From: Sycobia sp. Sy_11 | Taxonomy: Eukaryota; Arthropoda; Insecta; Hymenoptera; Epichrysomallidae | Direction: 5' to 3' | Assembly (NCBI GenBank): GCA_018907035.1 | Contig: JACCIC010000125.1 | Coordinates: 248,001 to 312,000, forward strand | Length of the DNA stretch: 64,000 bases | Part shown: positions 33,550 to 45,520 of the stretch, piece by piece | Numbering within the stretch: the stretch's first letter is position 1 | Layout of the letters: the number at the start of each line of letters is the position of its first letter | Notes under the pieces: generated by a model | What the model was told of the DNA's origin: nothing | The model's database searches: none | The model's input: the letters and a program-made list of their open reading frames with translations, nothing else | Translations under genes and position numbers: made by a program

Positions 33550-33551
33550 CA
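33510..33551 (+). repeat. LINE-1 poly(A) tail and adjoining (AC)n
   Basis: About 26 A residues are followed directly by about eight AC units, the 3' junction of the LINE with its microsatellite target. Confidence 0.9.
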
Positions 33552-33710
33552 GGAATACGAGGGCGAAGTTATAATAGAGTGGTGTAAAGAATTGAGTATT
33601 GACGCGCCACCTGACGGAGGGATGGAAAAGCGCGCCCTCCAAAAAATATACACGCGTACCGTGACCTACCTAATATATTGTTTGCGGAATTAGTACTCTC
33701 TCCTATATAG
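33552..33710. other. short spacer, no gene
   Basis: Nothing recognisable between the LINE-1 target tract and the foldback arm. Confidence 0.5.
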
Positions 33711-34796
33711 GGTCTGTTCTGAAAGGCATCCAGTAAGTTGCCGATAGTAGATATGGCAATGTTGGAATGCATTTTCCTATACGCCCCATGTAAAAGTCAT
33801 GAACGGTTATGAAACTGCCAGTTTTCTGCTGTTGACGTAATCAGTAGAAATAAACGGCCAGGTACGGTATTTTTACTTACTGCTGACTTACTTGGATATC
33901 GTTCCGTTGAGCTTGCTTCAATAACCAGCTAATCACGCCCATTTTCACAAAACCCCGTTGAACAGCTGATCGTGCCCAGTCTCCGCTGGTCACGTCCATA
34001 TACATATATGTGTATAAGCAAGCATTACTGTAAAATTTTGCATGTGTATTCCACATTAGAATTTAAATAAAAGACTTTTTAAAGAAGGTTTCAAATTGAA
34101 TTTTAATAGTTTTTATAATGAACACTCGAGTACAATTACTTATAAGGGACTAGGTGGAGCCCAAAATGTATACTTAATAATCAGTTTTATTAATTAGATT
34201 ATTTAATTAAAAAAAAATTCAATGAATATAAAAATGTAGTAACTTATTTGTGTTGTACGCATACTTAGTTTAAATATTTTGCTTTTTACATTTAACAAAA
34301 TTATTTATTTTTATGAATTAATTATATATATTTATATATATTATGAATATTTATAATTATATATAATACGTACTAAATAATTATATATAAATTTGTAAAA
34401 TTCATAAATATAAATAATCTAATTCAAAATTAATAAAGAAAACTGATTATTAAGTATACATTTTGTAATAAAACTATTAAAATTCGATTTGAAACCTTCT
34501 TTTAAAAGTCATTTAAATTGAAATGTGTAATACACATGCAAACTTTTACACTAATCTTGCTTATACATTGTCGGGCCTTGAGTTCAGCTACCACACGCGT
34601 CCCCGGGATTGCGGATAGGGGAAGACTGCTCGCGGTCAGTCATGAAATAAGCACTTCTAAGAGTGACGAATAAGTGGTCATGGACAAAAACTTCGAGCGA
34701 AAATAGTGGTATTCGCCCGTCTACACACCCACTCATCATTCACACACCTACATATCTGTATATAGCCGTACTCGGACTGGGGAGTATATCGGGAAC

Positions 34797-34900
34797 TCTA
34801 TAAACGAGTTTCCCACGAATGGTGGAGATGGAGACTCTATAAACGGGTAACTTCCAGGCGGGTTATGAATGAATGAGAGGCCCTATAAACGGGCATCTCT
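34797..34900 (+). repeat. three CTATAAACGRG motifs in LINE-2 5' UTR
   Basis: 'ctctataaacgag' near 34,797, 'ctctataaacggg' near 34,835 and 'ccctataaacggg' near 34,881 recur at about 38-46 bp. They could be promoter or RNA elements of the LINE; LINE-1 lacks them. Confidence 0.5.
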
Positions 34901-35342
34901 CACGTATGAATGTGACCAGTTTGAGCGACTGTAAGGTCTTGCGGATGCAGTGATTACTTGTTGATTGGTGGGATTAGCTGCGAGGGAATCACTTCATGCT
35001 TATGTATGTTCCCCTTCTGGAGGGTACAGTTATAAAACCAGATGGCACTCCTGGGCCGCCACAAGTAGGGGGCCCGAACCCAGTCTAGCCAACATGGGAG
35101 GCTGCCCCACATAGTGGTAAGACGTCGTCAGACGTCAAATCCCGCTTCTCGCAGTAGTGCCGTATGGCGTACGGATGAGACCCTGCTGTGAGTCGTGGGG
35201 GAGGGGGGGGGACAGCCGAGGCCACCGGAATGTAGAAGGGCATCAGTACTGGGGAGATTCAGGACGCTGAACCGTCATCTCCAACAAGTGATTCTCCTGA
35301 CCATCACAAATATAAAACATTTAACACAAGTTAATTATAATC

Positions 35343-36673
35343 ATGAAAGGTGATAAAAAAATTATAGCAGGCTCTCGAGTGCGGCCTGCAAGCGACTCAG
35401 TAGAGTCAATGGAGCTTCCCGGCTCTCCTATGACATCAATAGGCAACCTGGCTGGTGTGACAGAAAATGTTACAGGTAGCAGTATGAATGAATGTGCGCA
35501 TGTTTATAGATCGCCGGGAACTTCGGAAGCTGCTGAGTGTAAATTGCAAAAGCAGTTTTACACAATAAGCAGAGTCCTAAGTAAAATGATGGAAAGGACA
35601 TGCATACAATAAAATGTAAGTTAAATAATAAATAACGGTCTGAGTGAGATCAATGAAGCAGTGGAAATCGGACAGCATGAACTCAAGCGAATGAGACTGC
35701 TCCGACAAAAACAAAAAGATAAAGGACGGAGTGAATGTGAGGAGGCAACTCCTCAAAAATTGAAAAGAGACCGTCAAACCCCTACTCCGGAGCAGGCGGC
35801 CGCACAACAGCGGACGACCGAGACCGAACATGAGCGACGGTGGTCTCAAAACATAAAAAACCCAAAACGACCGAGACGGACAACAAATCGACAAAAGTGC
35901 AGACAAAAGCGAGACTCCAAGATCGCGGGTCTGATCGCCCTAACCTCAAAAGCAGGGGAGGAGCGATCATGATCAAGCCGGATGAGGGACAGACGTACGT
36001 AGACGTAGTACGAACAATACGACAAAAGGTGGACTCTGACAAGAGTAATGCTCAAGTCAGAACAATAAGAAAGACAAAAGACGGCGCGGTACTTTTACAG
36101 CTGTTCAGACTGAATAACGAGACGGACTTCCGACAGGTTCTTCAAGATGCTGTCGGAGAGACTGGACGCGTAAAAGATTTGAGCTCCAGGGTGACATTGG
36201 AATTCCTAGACTTGGTCTGTGTTACGACCGACGAGGACATCGCGAACGCGCTAAATCGGGAAACGGGACGGACTATAGACCATCGGCCCCATGTTTTCGA
36301 CGTTAACAGTCGAGGGCAGAGAATGGCGGTCTGCGATTTTGACGTAAAATAGGCCACCGACCTCTTAAGGAAAGGGCGTATTAAAATCGGGTGGGTTATA
36401 TCAAGAATTAGAGCAAGGATACGCGTTTCGCGATGCTATAGATGCCTCGGGTTCGGTCATGTACGGAAAGACTGTAAAGGACTGAACAGACGAAGCTGCT
36501 GCTGGCGATGCGGTCTCGAGCGTCATTCCCATAGGGACTGCAAGAGTCGTGAGGAGTGTTTCCTGTGCACAGGGGATAATATCCGAGACAGGAGACACTT
36601 ATCTGGCTCGTTCTCATGTGCCGCGTTCAGGATAGCACTAACAGAACAGAAGTCAAAGACAGTCACACAATGA
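35343..36673 (+). pseudogene. LINE-2 ORF1, gag-like, broken
   Basis: The frame opens at 35343 and is broken by a stop at 35,610 and a frame change near 35,840-35,900. It continues through AIMIKPDEGQTYVDVVRTIR (the block shared with LINE-1 ORF1) and a stop at 36,350. The C-terminus has knuckles CYRCLGFGHVRKDC, CCWRCGLERHSHRDC and CFLC...H. Its TGA (36671-36673) overlaps the ORF2 ATG (36670), the same ATGA junction as in LINE-1. Confidence 0.85.
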
Positions 36674-39593
36674 CGATGGTGATACTCCAATGCAATATGA
36701 ACGGGAGTAGCGTGGCAGAAGCACTGCTCCCGTAGATTGCGGCGGAACTGGACATCGACGTGCTGATTATTAGTGAACAATACAAAGGCAGACGATTACC
36801 GACTTGGCTCGCAAGCAGCTCGGGCAAGTCCGCAGTTTGGCTACGTAGAAAGGGCGCGTCGAATATTGTACGCAGCAGGACTGAGGAGGACTGTGTCTGG
36901 GTGACGGTCGCTGACATAACCTATGTCAGTGTTTATCTAAGCTCAAACAGCAGTGCTTCCGAGTACGCGGCTAAACTTGGAAAAATCGAGGACGCGGTGC
37001 GGGAAATCCTTAGTAACGTGATCGTGGCGGGCTATTTTAACGCGCGGGCGAACGAGTGTGAAATGCCCTTGACCAACAGATGGGGAAGACTACTGCTGGA
37101 GATGGCCGCAATGCTGGACCTGGCAGTAGTTAACGAAGGAACGATACCGACGTACAGACGACCGGGGTATGGTAACTCCATACCAGACGTGACCCAGACC
37201 TCGGAGAGAATTCGGACTAGGATAAGGGCGTCGCAGGTGATCCAGGACTATACGGCCAATGATCACCAGTACATTGCCTTCAAACTGACAGACGCGACGA
37301 GACAGACGAGGAGACGGGGCACAAGATCTACGGGGTGGAAGCCCAAACGTCTAGACATAGACGAACTCGAAAGGTATCTGCAAAATGCAGAACCTCCCTT
37401 ATGAGAGGTGCCTCAAGAGTTGACGAACCGGGACAGGGTGGAGGCATTAGCGGCGGCAACGACTGGCTTTCTCCAGGGCCTATGCGATGCCACTATGCCC
37501 AGGAAAAGGAAAGTACGAAACAGACGACAAACATACTGGTGGACAGCCGAGATCGCGGATCTCAGAAGCAATTGTTTAAAGCTGAGAAGGAAAGCTCAAC
37601 GAGCCCGAAGTCGAGGAATAGTGGGACTATACTCTGCGGAGTATAGTCGCGCCAGACAGCGACTGAGATACGCGATCAATGACAGTAAGAAACGGTGTTG
37701 GACAAAACTAATCGACGAGGTGGACTCGGATCCCTGGGGCATCGGTGATAAAATTGTAACATGCGCCCTGGGAGGTCGGGGTTCGCCGGAACTACGAGAC
37801 GCGAAAGTGATGGAGCTGATAGTTGAGAGACTTTACTCAACCCATCCAAACAGAACGGACGCGACAAATCAAATGATAGATATAGCGATCCCTCTCTTCA
37901 CGCAGGAAGAGCTCCGCAGAGCTTCGAATGCGTTGAAGCCTAACAAGGCCCCGGGTCCCAATGGCATACCTAGTGAGGTGTTACGGGTGGTCGCTTCGCG
38001 CCGCCCGGACATCCTTTTGGGTTTGTACAACGGGTGTCTGATGGAGGGAGTTTTTAGCAGGCTCTGGAAGGAGGCTCGATTGGTTCTCATCCGTACGTCT
38101 TAGGGGAACCCCGATTTGTCTTCTTCATACAGGCCTTTCTGTCTACTAAATATGGTAGGGCAGCTGTTGGAGCTACTGCTGAGGCCAAGACTGACACAGG
38201 CAATTAAAAACGCTGGAGACCAATCCGAACAACAAGACGGATTTAGGAAAGGACGGTCGACAATCGGAGCTATAGGTGACGTGACGAACATCTTTCATGC
38301 GATGAACAGGGGTTGTCATGCAACTAGACCACTGGTTCTGCTGGTGACCCTGGACGTTCGTAACACCTTTAACTCTGCAAAATGGACAGAGATACTGGGG
38401 GCGTTGGAGTTGACTTTCAAGGTTGACTCCTACCTCCTTCGTATCATACGGAACTACTTACGAGACCGAGGACTGACGTATGATACATTGAGCGGAAAGA
38501 ACTGCAAACGCGTGACAGCGGGGGTGGCGCAGGGTTCCATTTTAGGCCCCGACTTCTGGAACGTACAATACGACGGTTTGTTGAGACTAGGCATACCCCA
38601 TGAACGCGCGTCTCATTGCCTATGCCGACGATGTGGCAGCTGTAATAGTCGCACGCGACTATCACTTGATTCAGTTAAAGCTGAATCAGGTCATGAGACG
38701 CGTGAACGAATGGATGACAGATCACGGAGTGCAGCTCGCGCTGCAAAAGACTGAGTTGTTGTTGCTGACTCGCAGACGTATACAGACGGTGGTTCCGATG
38801 ACGTTGGGGACGGAAAGACTGGAATCAAGGATCGAAGTCAAGTATCTTGGCGTTGATAGTAGACTGATGGCCAATACGAACGGACAAGAAACAGAACGTT
38901 CGTAGACTGCTGATGAGCGTTACCCACTCGATTTTGCTTTACGGGGCGGAGGTTTGGGCCGACGCGATGAATATCAGGAAACGCGCGAACGCCATGAAAA
39001 GCGTACAAAGGGTGGGCGCGTTAAGAATCGTGTGCGCGTATCGTACCGTGTCTGAGAGCGCCGTTTTCGTGATTGCTGGGGTCATGCCCATCACTCTGCT
39101 AGCGGCCGAACGGAAGCGAATTTACGAGCGGAGCCCGAACGTTGGAAGGGAAGACGCTGTGAGTGAAGAACGGACGAAGACCATCGAGACATGGCAGAGA
39201 CGGTGGACGACGGACGAAAGAGGACGAAGGACGAAAAGACTAATACCCGAAATCGGCCCGTGGAAAGAGAGGAAATACGGGGAGGTGGACTTCTACCTTA
39301 CCCAATTTCTGTCCGGACGCGGATACTTCCGTAAGTACCTCTGCAAGATGAAGAGGGTCGCCTCTTCAGAATGCAAGTACTGCGGATGAGCTTGGGACGA
39401 TGCAGAGCACACATTTTTTGTGTGCGAACATTGGACTGAGCCACGACTAGAGCTACAGACGAGGACAGGAGCGATCACGCCAGAAAACGTGACGAACATT
39501 ATGATGACGGACGCGGACAGCTGGCGGTTGATCGCTAAATACGTTATGAATGTGCTTCAGAGCAAACGAGCAGATGGATGTCCGGACGATTGA
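36670..39593 (+). pseudogene. LINE-2 ORF2, endonuclease-RT, heavily mutated
   Basis: The endonuclease part (36,670-37,310) has LIISEQYKG and VAGYFNARANE, where the family has GDFNA: the catalytic Asp is Tyr. A TAG lies at 36,735. RT parts follow in several frames: NKAPGPNGIPSEVL, then a TAG at 38,101, SSSYRPFCLLNMVGQLLE, DGFRKGRSTIGAI, VTLDVRNTFNSAKW, VTAGVAQGSILGPDFWN, a frameshift near 38,600 and LIAYADDVAAVIVA. Another frame change lies near 38,900. The C-terminal YLTQFLSGRGYFRKYL and a Cys/His motif interrupted by TGA (39,387) complete it. Confidence 0.9.
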
Positions 39594-40177
39594 AAATCTG
39601 TGAAGAGTGAATGTAATATTGAGTATGCATGAGAATCTGGAATGAAAGATACGAACGTGAAATGACCACGCAAGGACTGCCGCCCAGGCTGAAGTAATGT
39701 GTATAACAGTTCCGGGCTGGTGTCGATGCAACACGGAGATATGTGTTTAGTGCGTAGTGACATGGGTTTTCTGTCGAGTCGCACATACTCCGATGGCCGT
39801 TTTTCAGGACCATTCTTGCTGAACGACCATTGGAGATGCATAAACAGTATTCACAGACTGTGCAAAAAAAAATCTTACTTATACATATAAATGTATATGA
39901 ATGCGACTAGCAGCGATCAGCTGTTCGACGGGGTTTTGTGAAAATGGGCGCGATCAGCTGCTTACTGAAGCAAACTTAATGGAACGATATTCCAGTAAGT
40001 TACCAGTAAGACAAAATACTCTACCTGACCGTCTATTTCCTCTGATTACGCCAACATCGGAAAACTTACAGTATCATAACCGTTCATGACATTTATATGG
40101 GGAGTATAGGAAAATACATTTCAGCATTGCCATTTCTACTTATCGCCAACTTACTGGAGGTCTTTCAGAATAGAACC

Positions 40178-40617
40178 TCTTATATAGATGATTCACACTA
40201 CACTAAACCTCGTATATATACAGAGAGATACGAATTCTAAATTTTTAACTGCAACAATAAAAAGAAATAAATGAATCGCGCAAACGCTGTGTATAATACA
40301 AAATCAACACCAAACTTGAGATGATCGACACCGAAAATAATACAACCCAACGTCGAAAGTGGCAGTCTTTCTTTCCCGTCTCACTGATTGAGCATTGTAG
40401 ATATAATCTCCAATCGACGATCTCAAGATGTCTCGCGCTTCCCGCGCCTACTAACTCAAGAGGCAGTCAAGGCACTAGTCACTGCATTTCGAGCACCCCA
40501 TTTATATTAAGTAATATAGAAGTCTCATTTTTAATACTTTTATATTATATAATATACAACTCGCATCTAAAAGAATACGTGCAAATAAATATTATAAAGA
40601 ATACATGAATAATTAAA
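40178..40617. other. spacer, no gene
   Basis: A 95-codon open frame at 40321-40608 has no recognisable motif and low-complexity composition; I do not call it a gene. Confidence 0.4.
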
Positions 40618-41400
40618 CGTGTGCGAACGTCCCAAAGTTCAAAAGTATATAAGTAATCGGTCTTTACATAACGATTATTATCCTTATAATATATTATAAT
40701 AACTATCATTCTATTATGATTATAACTAAATATTATTGAGAATACGAGTGAACTAAATTACGAATTATTATTATAAAACACCGCTAGAATTATTACAATA
40801 TAACTAATATTATAGAAACACAAGCGTCGTCAAGGACGAGAATATCAACTTAACTATTATTTACACAATTATTATTATTATAATAATTTATTATAAGAAT
40901 GAATTATGATTATTATTTTAAATAAATATCCGAGAGAATTAAATCACGTATGATAATTATAAGACGGCGCCGAAATTATTATCGTACTATGAGCGTCCTC
41001 AAGGATAAAATCACAAATTAGCATTATAATTATAATGCAATTATTATTATTATATTATTGCAAAATTATTATTGTTTTTCGGCGGCGCCATACGAAATTA
41101 GTCGAACAGTGGCGTAAACACCCGATCGACTAATTTTTCGTATATAAAAGGGCGAGTTTTCCGCCCCAAAATCAGTTATCTCAGTGATACAGTGGAAAGA
41201 AGCTCCCTAGAGATATTCCGACTTCAGAGCTCTAGTAATCCTGCCCGTCCCAAAATCCTGAATAGTAGTGTCGCAATCCTGGTTGCACAGTGCTCCGATA
41301 AAGCTCAACGGTCTTACTCTTAGCCTCGAACAATGTTGTGATCCTGGGTGCACGGGCTCTGACGTGTTTTCAAGATGCGAAAAGAACCATATGGCTAATT
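40618..41400 (+). mobile_element. LTR-like remnant related to solo LTRs A/B
   Basis: It shares the layout of LTR A: a '-ggcggcgcc' GC block, a TATA box (41,141-41,150), a leader beginning 'cagttatctcagtg', then two diverged hairpin-repeat units ('aatcctggttgcacagtgctccgataaagctcaac' region at 41,274 and again near 41,340). The ends are not defined, and sequence identity to LTR A is low outside these blocks. It is probably an LTR of a related family. Confidence 0.45.
41141..41150 (+). promoter_or_regulatory. TATA box in LTR-like remnant
   Basis: TATATAAAAG followed by GGCGAG, equivalent in position to the TATA box of LTR A relative to the hairpin repeats. Confidence 0.55.
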
Positions 41401-42139
41401 CAAAATATATTAATGAAATTAGACAAAATATAATAAATTTAACAAAATATATTAGCGAAAATTCAAAACATATCAACACAAAAAATAATTTATATTTATA
41501 TTAAAACTCACTTAACTGATATAGTCAGATGTACTACTCATTGTAATACAGGAAAATATAATAATATATGTTTTTAGCATATAAAAATATTTATAACTTA
41601 TAAATCTTATATACATTTTATAAAAACTTTATATAAAATATTTGTCTAAATTCAGTATTCAGCCAAGTTTATATGCACATCACTTTGTACATCCGTGATA
41701 AAAGGCATACTTTTTGGATGTTGAAAGGGTTGATAAAACTATAATATGCAGACCAATAATAGATATTAAAATGATTATGCAGTTGATATCAAATTCTAAT
41801 AAGCAGATGACAAACAAAATAGGGATATTTAAATATTACAAATGAAAACTTATTATCGAAAATTCATAATAATATATTTTACAAATAAATACTATTCAGA
41901 TGTGGATTCATACAAAAGAATTATCAGATTTTAAAAAAAACCTCAGGATTCGTATTGTACGGGTCAGAATATATAGGAAGCGAATTCTTTATTTAGAGAC
42001 ACTTCACAACAGAAGTGTAGTTTCCGCGAGAACTAAGCGAACGGTCAGCATGTTCAGCAAGGTCTTTAAAACAAAACGAAACAAACGATACACACACACA
42101 TATATATATATAGATATATATATATATATATCAAAGAGC
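41401..42139. other. AT-rich spacer with (CA)/(TA) tract
   Basis: No gene recognised. An 84-codon open frame at 41900-42154 runs into the (CA)n(TA)n tract at 42,090-42,131 and is not supported. Confidence 0.4.
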
Positions 42140-42640
42140 ACAATAACACATTAAATTTACATTATTCGGATTCTTCAAAATATGAATATTTTCAAGAGTT
42201 TCTCCTTTATATTTATTTTTAATACCTTGTTCCAAAATATTCACATTTTCAAAATCGAAAGAATGTAATAAGATTAAACTATATTTTTTTAGTCTGGATG
42301 TACCATTTATGCTTCGTAAGCTATACTGATGTTCAGATATTCATTGTTTTAGGTATCTTTCCGTTTGTTCAATATAATATTTGTTAAAATCGTTACAATT
42401 TATTTTGTATACCACTCCTGTTTTCAAACATTTATCATCCTTACCTGTACAATTATTCAATAGCTTTCTAATATTATTATTTTTTCTAAAGTAAACTTGA
42501 ATATTATGTTTTTTAAATGCACTTCTAATTCATTCGGATAGTCCTTTTACATATGACAATACCACGATTTTATTATTATTATAAGTTTTTTTCCATATTA
42601 CGTTCTCTAGCGCTATTATAAATTTGATTCACTCTCTGCA
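42140..42640 (-). pseudogene. PLE-6: old diverged Penelope fragment
   Basis: On the minus strand this aligns to the C-terminal RT/GIY-YIG part of PLE-3/4 with many substitutions. The conserved order is the LPYV-type block, the Cys linker, the YIGQT-type block (near 42,370) and the YKRE-LES tail. Stops interrupt every frame. It is much more diverged than the other copies, so it belongs to an older subfamily. It has no recognisable hammerhead. Confidence 0.75.
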
Positions 42641-42656
42641 AGCGCATTTAAAAAAC

Positions 42657-42800
42657 ATCCATGAAGCCGGTGTAACCTGCTGTACCTTACATTGCTGGCA
42701 CAGGATGCAATCACGGATAAATTGGATTACATCTTTATGGAACAAGGGCCATTAGTACGATCGAGCAATACGTTACTGTGGATTCCTTATTACATTTACG
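42657..42800 (-). pseudogene. Gypsy-2 integrase zinc-finger fragment
   Basis: The minus strand reads WPLFHKDVIQFIRDCILCQQ followed by CK, the CxxC end of an HHCC integrase finger. A stop lies just before WPLF. The catalytic core is absent. Confidence 0.72.
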
Positions 42801-42866
42801 AAAAACTGTTCCACGCATTCTGGTCATCTACTAGATTTTCGTTGGCAGGATCGCGACGAAGTACAG

Positions 42867-43094
42867 TCATTGTCCTATGACTTTCCATCGTAGATGGTCG
42901 GTTGGATCTCTCACCACTTTCTTACAAAGACGTAGATACCATGGATCTTGCACATCGCTGACATCGAGGGAGCTGACTTGGCAGGTCGGCTCGTCCTTGT
43001 ACAAATGAAAGAGGGCGTCTGCTAAGCAATTCAAGGTACCTTTCCGGTGGATGTTTTCGTAGTCACATGTCTGTAGTTCTAAGGGTGTGCGCAA
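42867..43094 (-). pseudogene. Gypsy-2 RNase H C-terminus
   Basis: The segment has CDYENIHRKGTLNCLADALF, the usual gypsy HRKG-N-ADALSR end of RNase H, followed by an integrase-linker-like stretch with W-R-KV. Confidence 0.78.
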
Positions 43095-43396
43095 TGAGGG
43101 CAGTCAATGAAGGCTGCTATGATCCGATATCACTTGAAAGTGGTAGCTGTCAATATAGGGCGACACGTAAGTATAGCGCATAGTACGGTGAGGCGCTCGC
43201 GTTTGGTGACCGAATAATTACGTCGCTAGCATTCGTTTGTACGACGAACGTTTCTCTAAATGACGATCGAGAGAGGACTGGTGCAGATGCGATGAACGCC
43301 CGAATTATTTCAACGGCTTGTCGCTACTCTTCTCCCCATAGACTTAATATTTTTCTTCCGGTTCTAGGATGCAAGGCCTAAAAATCTACTGTGGTG

Positions 43397-44130
43397 CTAC
43401 AGGTTCTTTGGTGTGGTGTAAGTTAAGATTGATGCAATCTTATCCGGCACAGGTCGAAAATTGTCAGGATCCACGAGAACGTTGAGAAACCGTATTTCTG
43501 TGAGTCCGAATTTACTCTTCTGCCTATTGATAATTAGGCCGGCATCGGAAATTCGTCGTAGAATGTGCTCGAGCCAACTAAGGTGCTCGTCAAAGCTCTC
43601 CGTAGCGATGGTCACACATCATCAAGGTAGGCAAAGGCTACAGGCTCCATTTCAGGGCCGATCAGTTTGTCGCTTAGCTACTGAAAGGTTGCAGGCCCGC
43701 CGGTGACACCATACGGTATACGGGTCCATTAAACAAACTATGCCCATGTAAAGACAGAGAGGTGCCGTGATTTCTTCCATAAAAGGACCTGATGTTAAGC
43801 GCTGTTGAGATGCAGTATGGATATATATTGCGCATTTCTCGACTTATAATATTCCGTCCATGTAAGGGAGTGGATACGCGTTACGCTTGGACACGGTGTT
43901 GAATGTACAGTAATCCACGCAGAATCAGTAGCTCCCATCGCTCTTGCGACTCATGACGACGGAATTTGAGCACTCGCTGGAGGATCTGCGAATTACGCCT
44001 TGATCAAACATTTTGCGTACTTGTGCATGTATTTTCATCCCTAACTTTTGAGAGACCGGATAGTAACGTTATTTCGTCGGCTGTACATCGCTCACATCGA
44101 TCACGAGGTTAGTGAAATACATACAACCTA
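43397..44130 (-). pseudogene. Gypsy-2 reverse transcriptase remnant
   Basis: The N-terminal RT (43,950-44,130) reads KMFDQGVIRRSSSE and then VVMSRKSDGSYWFCVDY, with frame breaks. The thumb/connection part (43397-43615) reads DEHLSWLEHILRRISDAGLI and KSKFGLTEIRFL. The YxDD region between them (about 43,620-43,760) is scrambled by frameshifts, so the active site cannot be read. Confidence 0.78.
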
Positions 44131-44138
44131 GAGGCTCA

Positions 44139-44600
44139 TCAGTAGGTGATAGTAACCGAGGAGTTCCTCGAGGATTCGACGTTAACTGTCGTCGATGTCA
44201 GGCCTATTGAGGCAACCGAATATGCTAAAGTAACGGCGACGGTGCAGAGTTGTAGCCGAACCAAATCCACTGCACCCTCGATCGACATATTATTGTCGCA
44301 CGGATGGATGACCACATTGAAAGTACGATAGAAATCCGCACCGAGCAGACAGTGATTGTCCAAGTTAGGAATTAAGATGTTATCTAACGCCATGTCAAAG
44401 CCTGCAATTATAAACGGAAGGACCAACTGGCCTACTATCGGCTCAATTTCTCTTGTGGCGAATCGAGCACCAGATCCTTGAAAGGATCGAACTGAACCAC
44501 CGAGGACAGATATAATCTGCTAGCCGATTGCTCGGAGAACTGTGCGAGCAGCCCCTGCATCGAGCAGTGTATGTATGCGAAACTCGCCTATGCCCACTTG
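44139..44600 (-). pseudogene. Gypsy-2 aspartic protease remnant
   Basis: A retropepsin-like motif LLDAGAARTVLR lies at about 44,532-44,567 (D-A-G-A in place of D-T/S-G-A). Downstream, NCLLGADFYRTFNVVIHP at 44,290-44,345 matches the second conserved retropepsin block (LLG-DF). The two parts are close in frame but interrupted by a stop. It would process gag-pol. Confidence 0.75.
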
Positions 44601-44858
44601 TATCTACCATTGTGAATAGCAATCAGAGTGGACACTTGTGGCCATGGCTCAGCGGAGTCATGGTCGTGATACTCCTTCTTTATAAACAGAAGGGGGCAAT
44701 CATCATTACCCAGTGTCCTCGCAGCTGCATGCTGCTTCTCAGGGTCTCACAGACCGTAGGGATGAGTTGAATTTTATTTAATCGCCCGTTTTCACATTTC
44801 CCGAATATTCGGGATACAGAAGTCGTGCGTCAGAACCTATTGCTTGATCTTTATTCCC

Positions 44859-45450
44859 CTAGCTGAGGCACTTTTGAACAAGCTTTCCCCGAAAGGGAGG
44901 CTTTCTCTCTGATTTAGGCGAGGTCAATGCTCTGCTCTTACCCACAGGCGGCGACCTCTGACGGGATTCACTACTGCTTTTTTTCATCGTAATAGGTGTG
45001 ACCTCTAGTGCATTTAAATCAGAAAAGATGGCTTCAAATCCAGCTCCTTGTAAAACTTCTCGCATTATATCATTGAAATCTGACGGCCTAACGTCCATAG
45101 TTGCAATCTTCGGCTCGCGTTTGGCCTGCGTGCGCCGTTCTGCTTTGCCGATCAGTTCGTCTTGGAAGCGCCTATCGACGCCGTAGTAGCTCCGTGCCGA
45201 GTTGCAAAACTCTTTCGACGTGTTCCAATTTTTCCGGGAAAGGCGGTACCAATTCCAGATGCCTAGCTCCATCATAGCATTGAGCATAACCTCATGTGTG
45301 AGCGCCGTCAGCCTGCGGCATTCCGCGATTCTCTGGAGGAATTCCTCTGCGCTTTTACCTTTGGTACCATTGAAGCGGATTTTCAACCGACTTGGTACTT
45401 GAAAGCGTAGATCGTAATGTATTCACGGGCGAGCTATTCACATTTCGTTG
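44859..45450 (-). pseudogene. Gypsy-2 gag capsid fragment
   Basis: The frame 45386-44859 has RFNGTKGKSAEEFLQRIAEC and WNTSKEFCNSARSYYG, matching the gypsy capsid pattern F-G-EFL-RI-E and W-EF-F-FG. It runs into a Lys/Arg/Ser-rich tail. Upstream sequence to about 45,450 continues in another frame (FQVPSRLK). Confidence 0.72.
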
Positions 45451-45520
45451 ACCAATTTAATATTTCCGCTTCCAGCTCCTTGGTACCTGAAAGTAAACAT
45501 TGCCTCGCCAGTCGACCATG

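Larger units (their letters stand above)
34569..39872 (+). mobile_element. LINE-2: decayed R1-clade retrotransposon
   Basis: 5' UTR with 'ttgcggatagggga' (34,609-34,623), ORF1, overlapping ORF2, 3' UTR and a short poly(A) (39,864-39,872). TCTTGCTTATACAT (34555-34568) and TCTTACTTATACAT (39873-39886) are a 14-bp target duplication with one change, so the 5.3-kb element is full length. Unlike LINE-1 it is not in a microsatellite. It is more GC-rich than its surroundings and riddled with stops and frameshifts. Confidence 0.9.
33711..40177. mobile_element. foldback DNA element split by LINE-2
   Basis: The left arm (33,711-34,019) is the reverse complement, about 80% alike by eye, of 39,887-40,177. 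Inner sequence 34,013-34,210 is in turn complementary to 34,440-34,568. Removing LINE-2 (34,569-39,872) plus one copy of its target duplication joins the inner and outer right arms into one continuous arm, so the pre-insertion element was a ~1.15-kb palindrome with an AT-rich centre. The termini read GGTCTGTTCTGAAAGG and its complement. No transposase; likely a foldback/MITE type of unknown superfamily. Confidence 0.7.
42655..45520 (-). mobile_element. Gypsy-2: degraded Ty3/gypsy element
   Basis: Read on the minus strand the order is gag (45.4 kb), protease (44.6 kb), RT (44.1-43.4 kb), RNase H tail (43.05 kb), integrase zinc finger (42.75 kb). PLE-6 abuts its truncated 3' end. No LTRs were recognised. 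It is a different, more GC-rich lineage than Gypsy-1. Confidence 0.82.

Noticed and set aside
35577..36917. Minus-strand open frames opposite LINE-2
   Set aside because: Antisense shadows; LINE-2 is GC-richer, which reduces stop codons by chance.
40321..40608. 95-codon plus-strand open frame
   Set aside because: Low-complexity hydrophobic end, no motif, no neighbouring gene signals.
44120..44145. CTGATGAG on the minus strand as another hammerhead
   Set aside because: It lies in gypsy RT/protease coding remnant; no GAAA at the right spacing and no stem I or III pairing.
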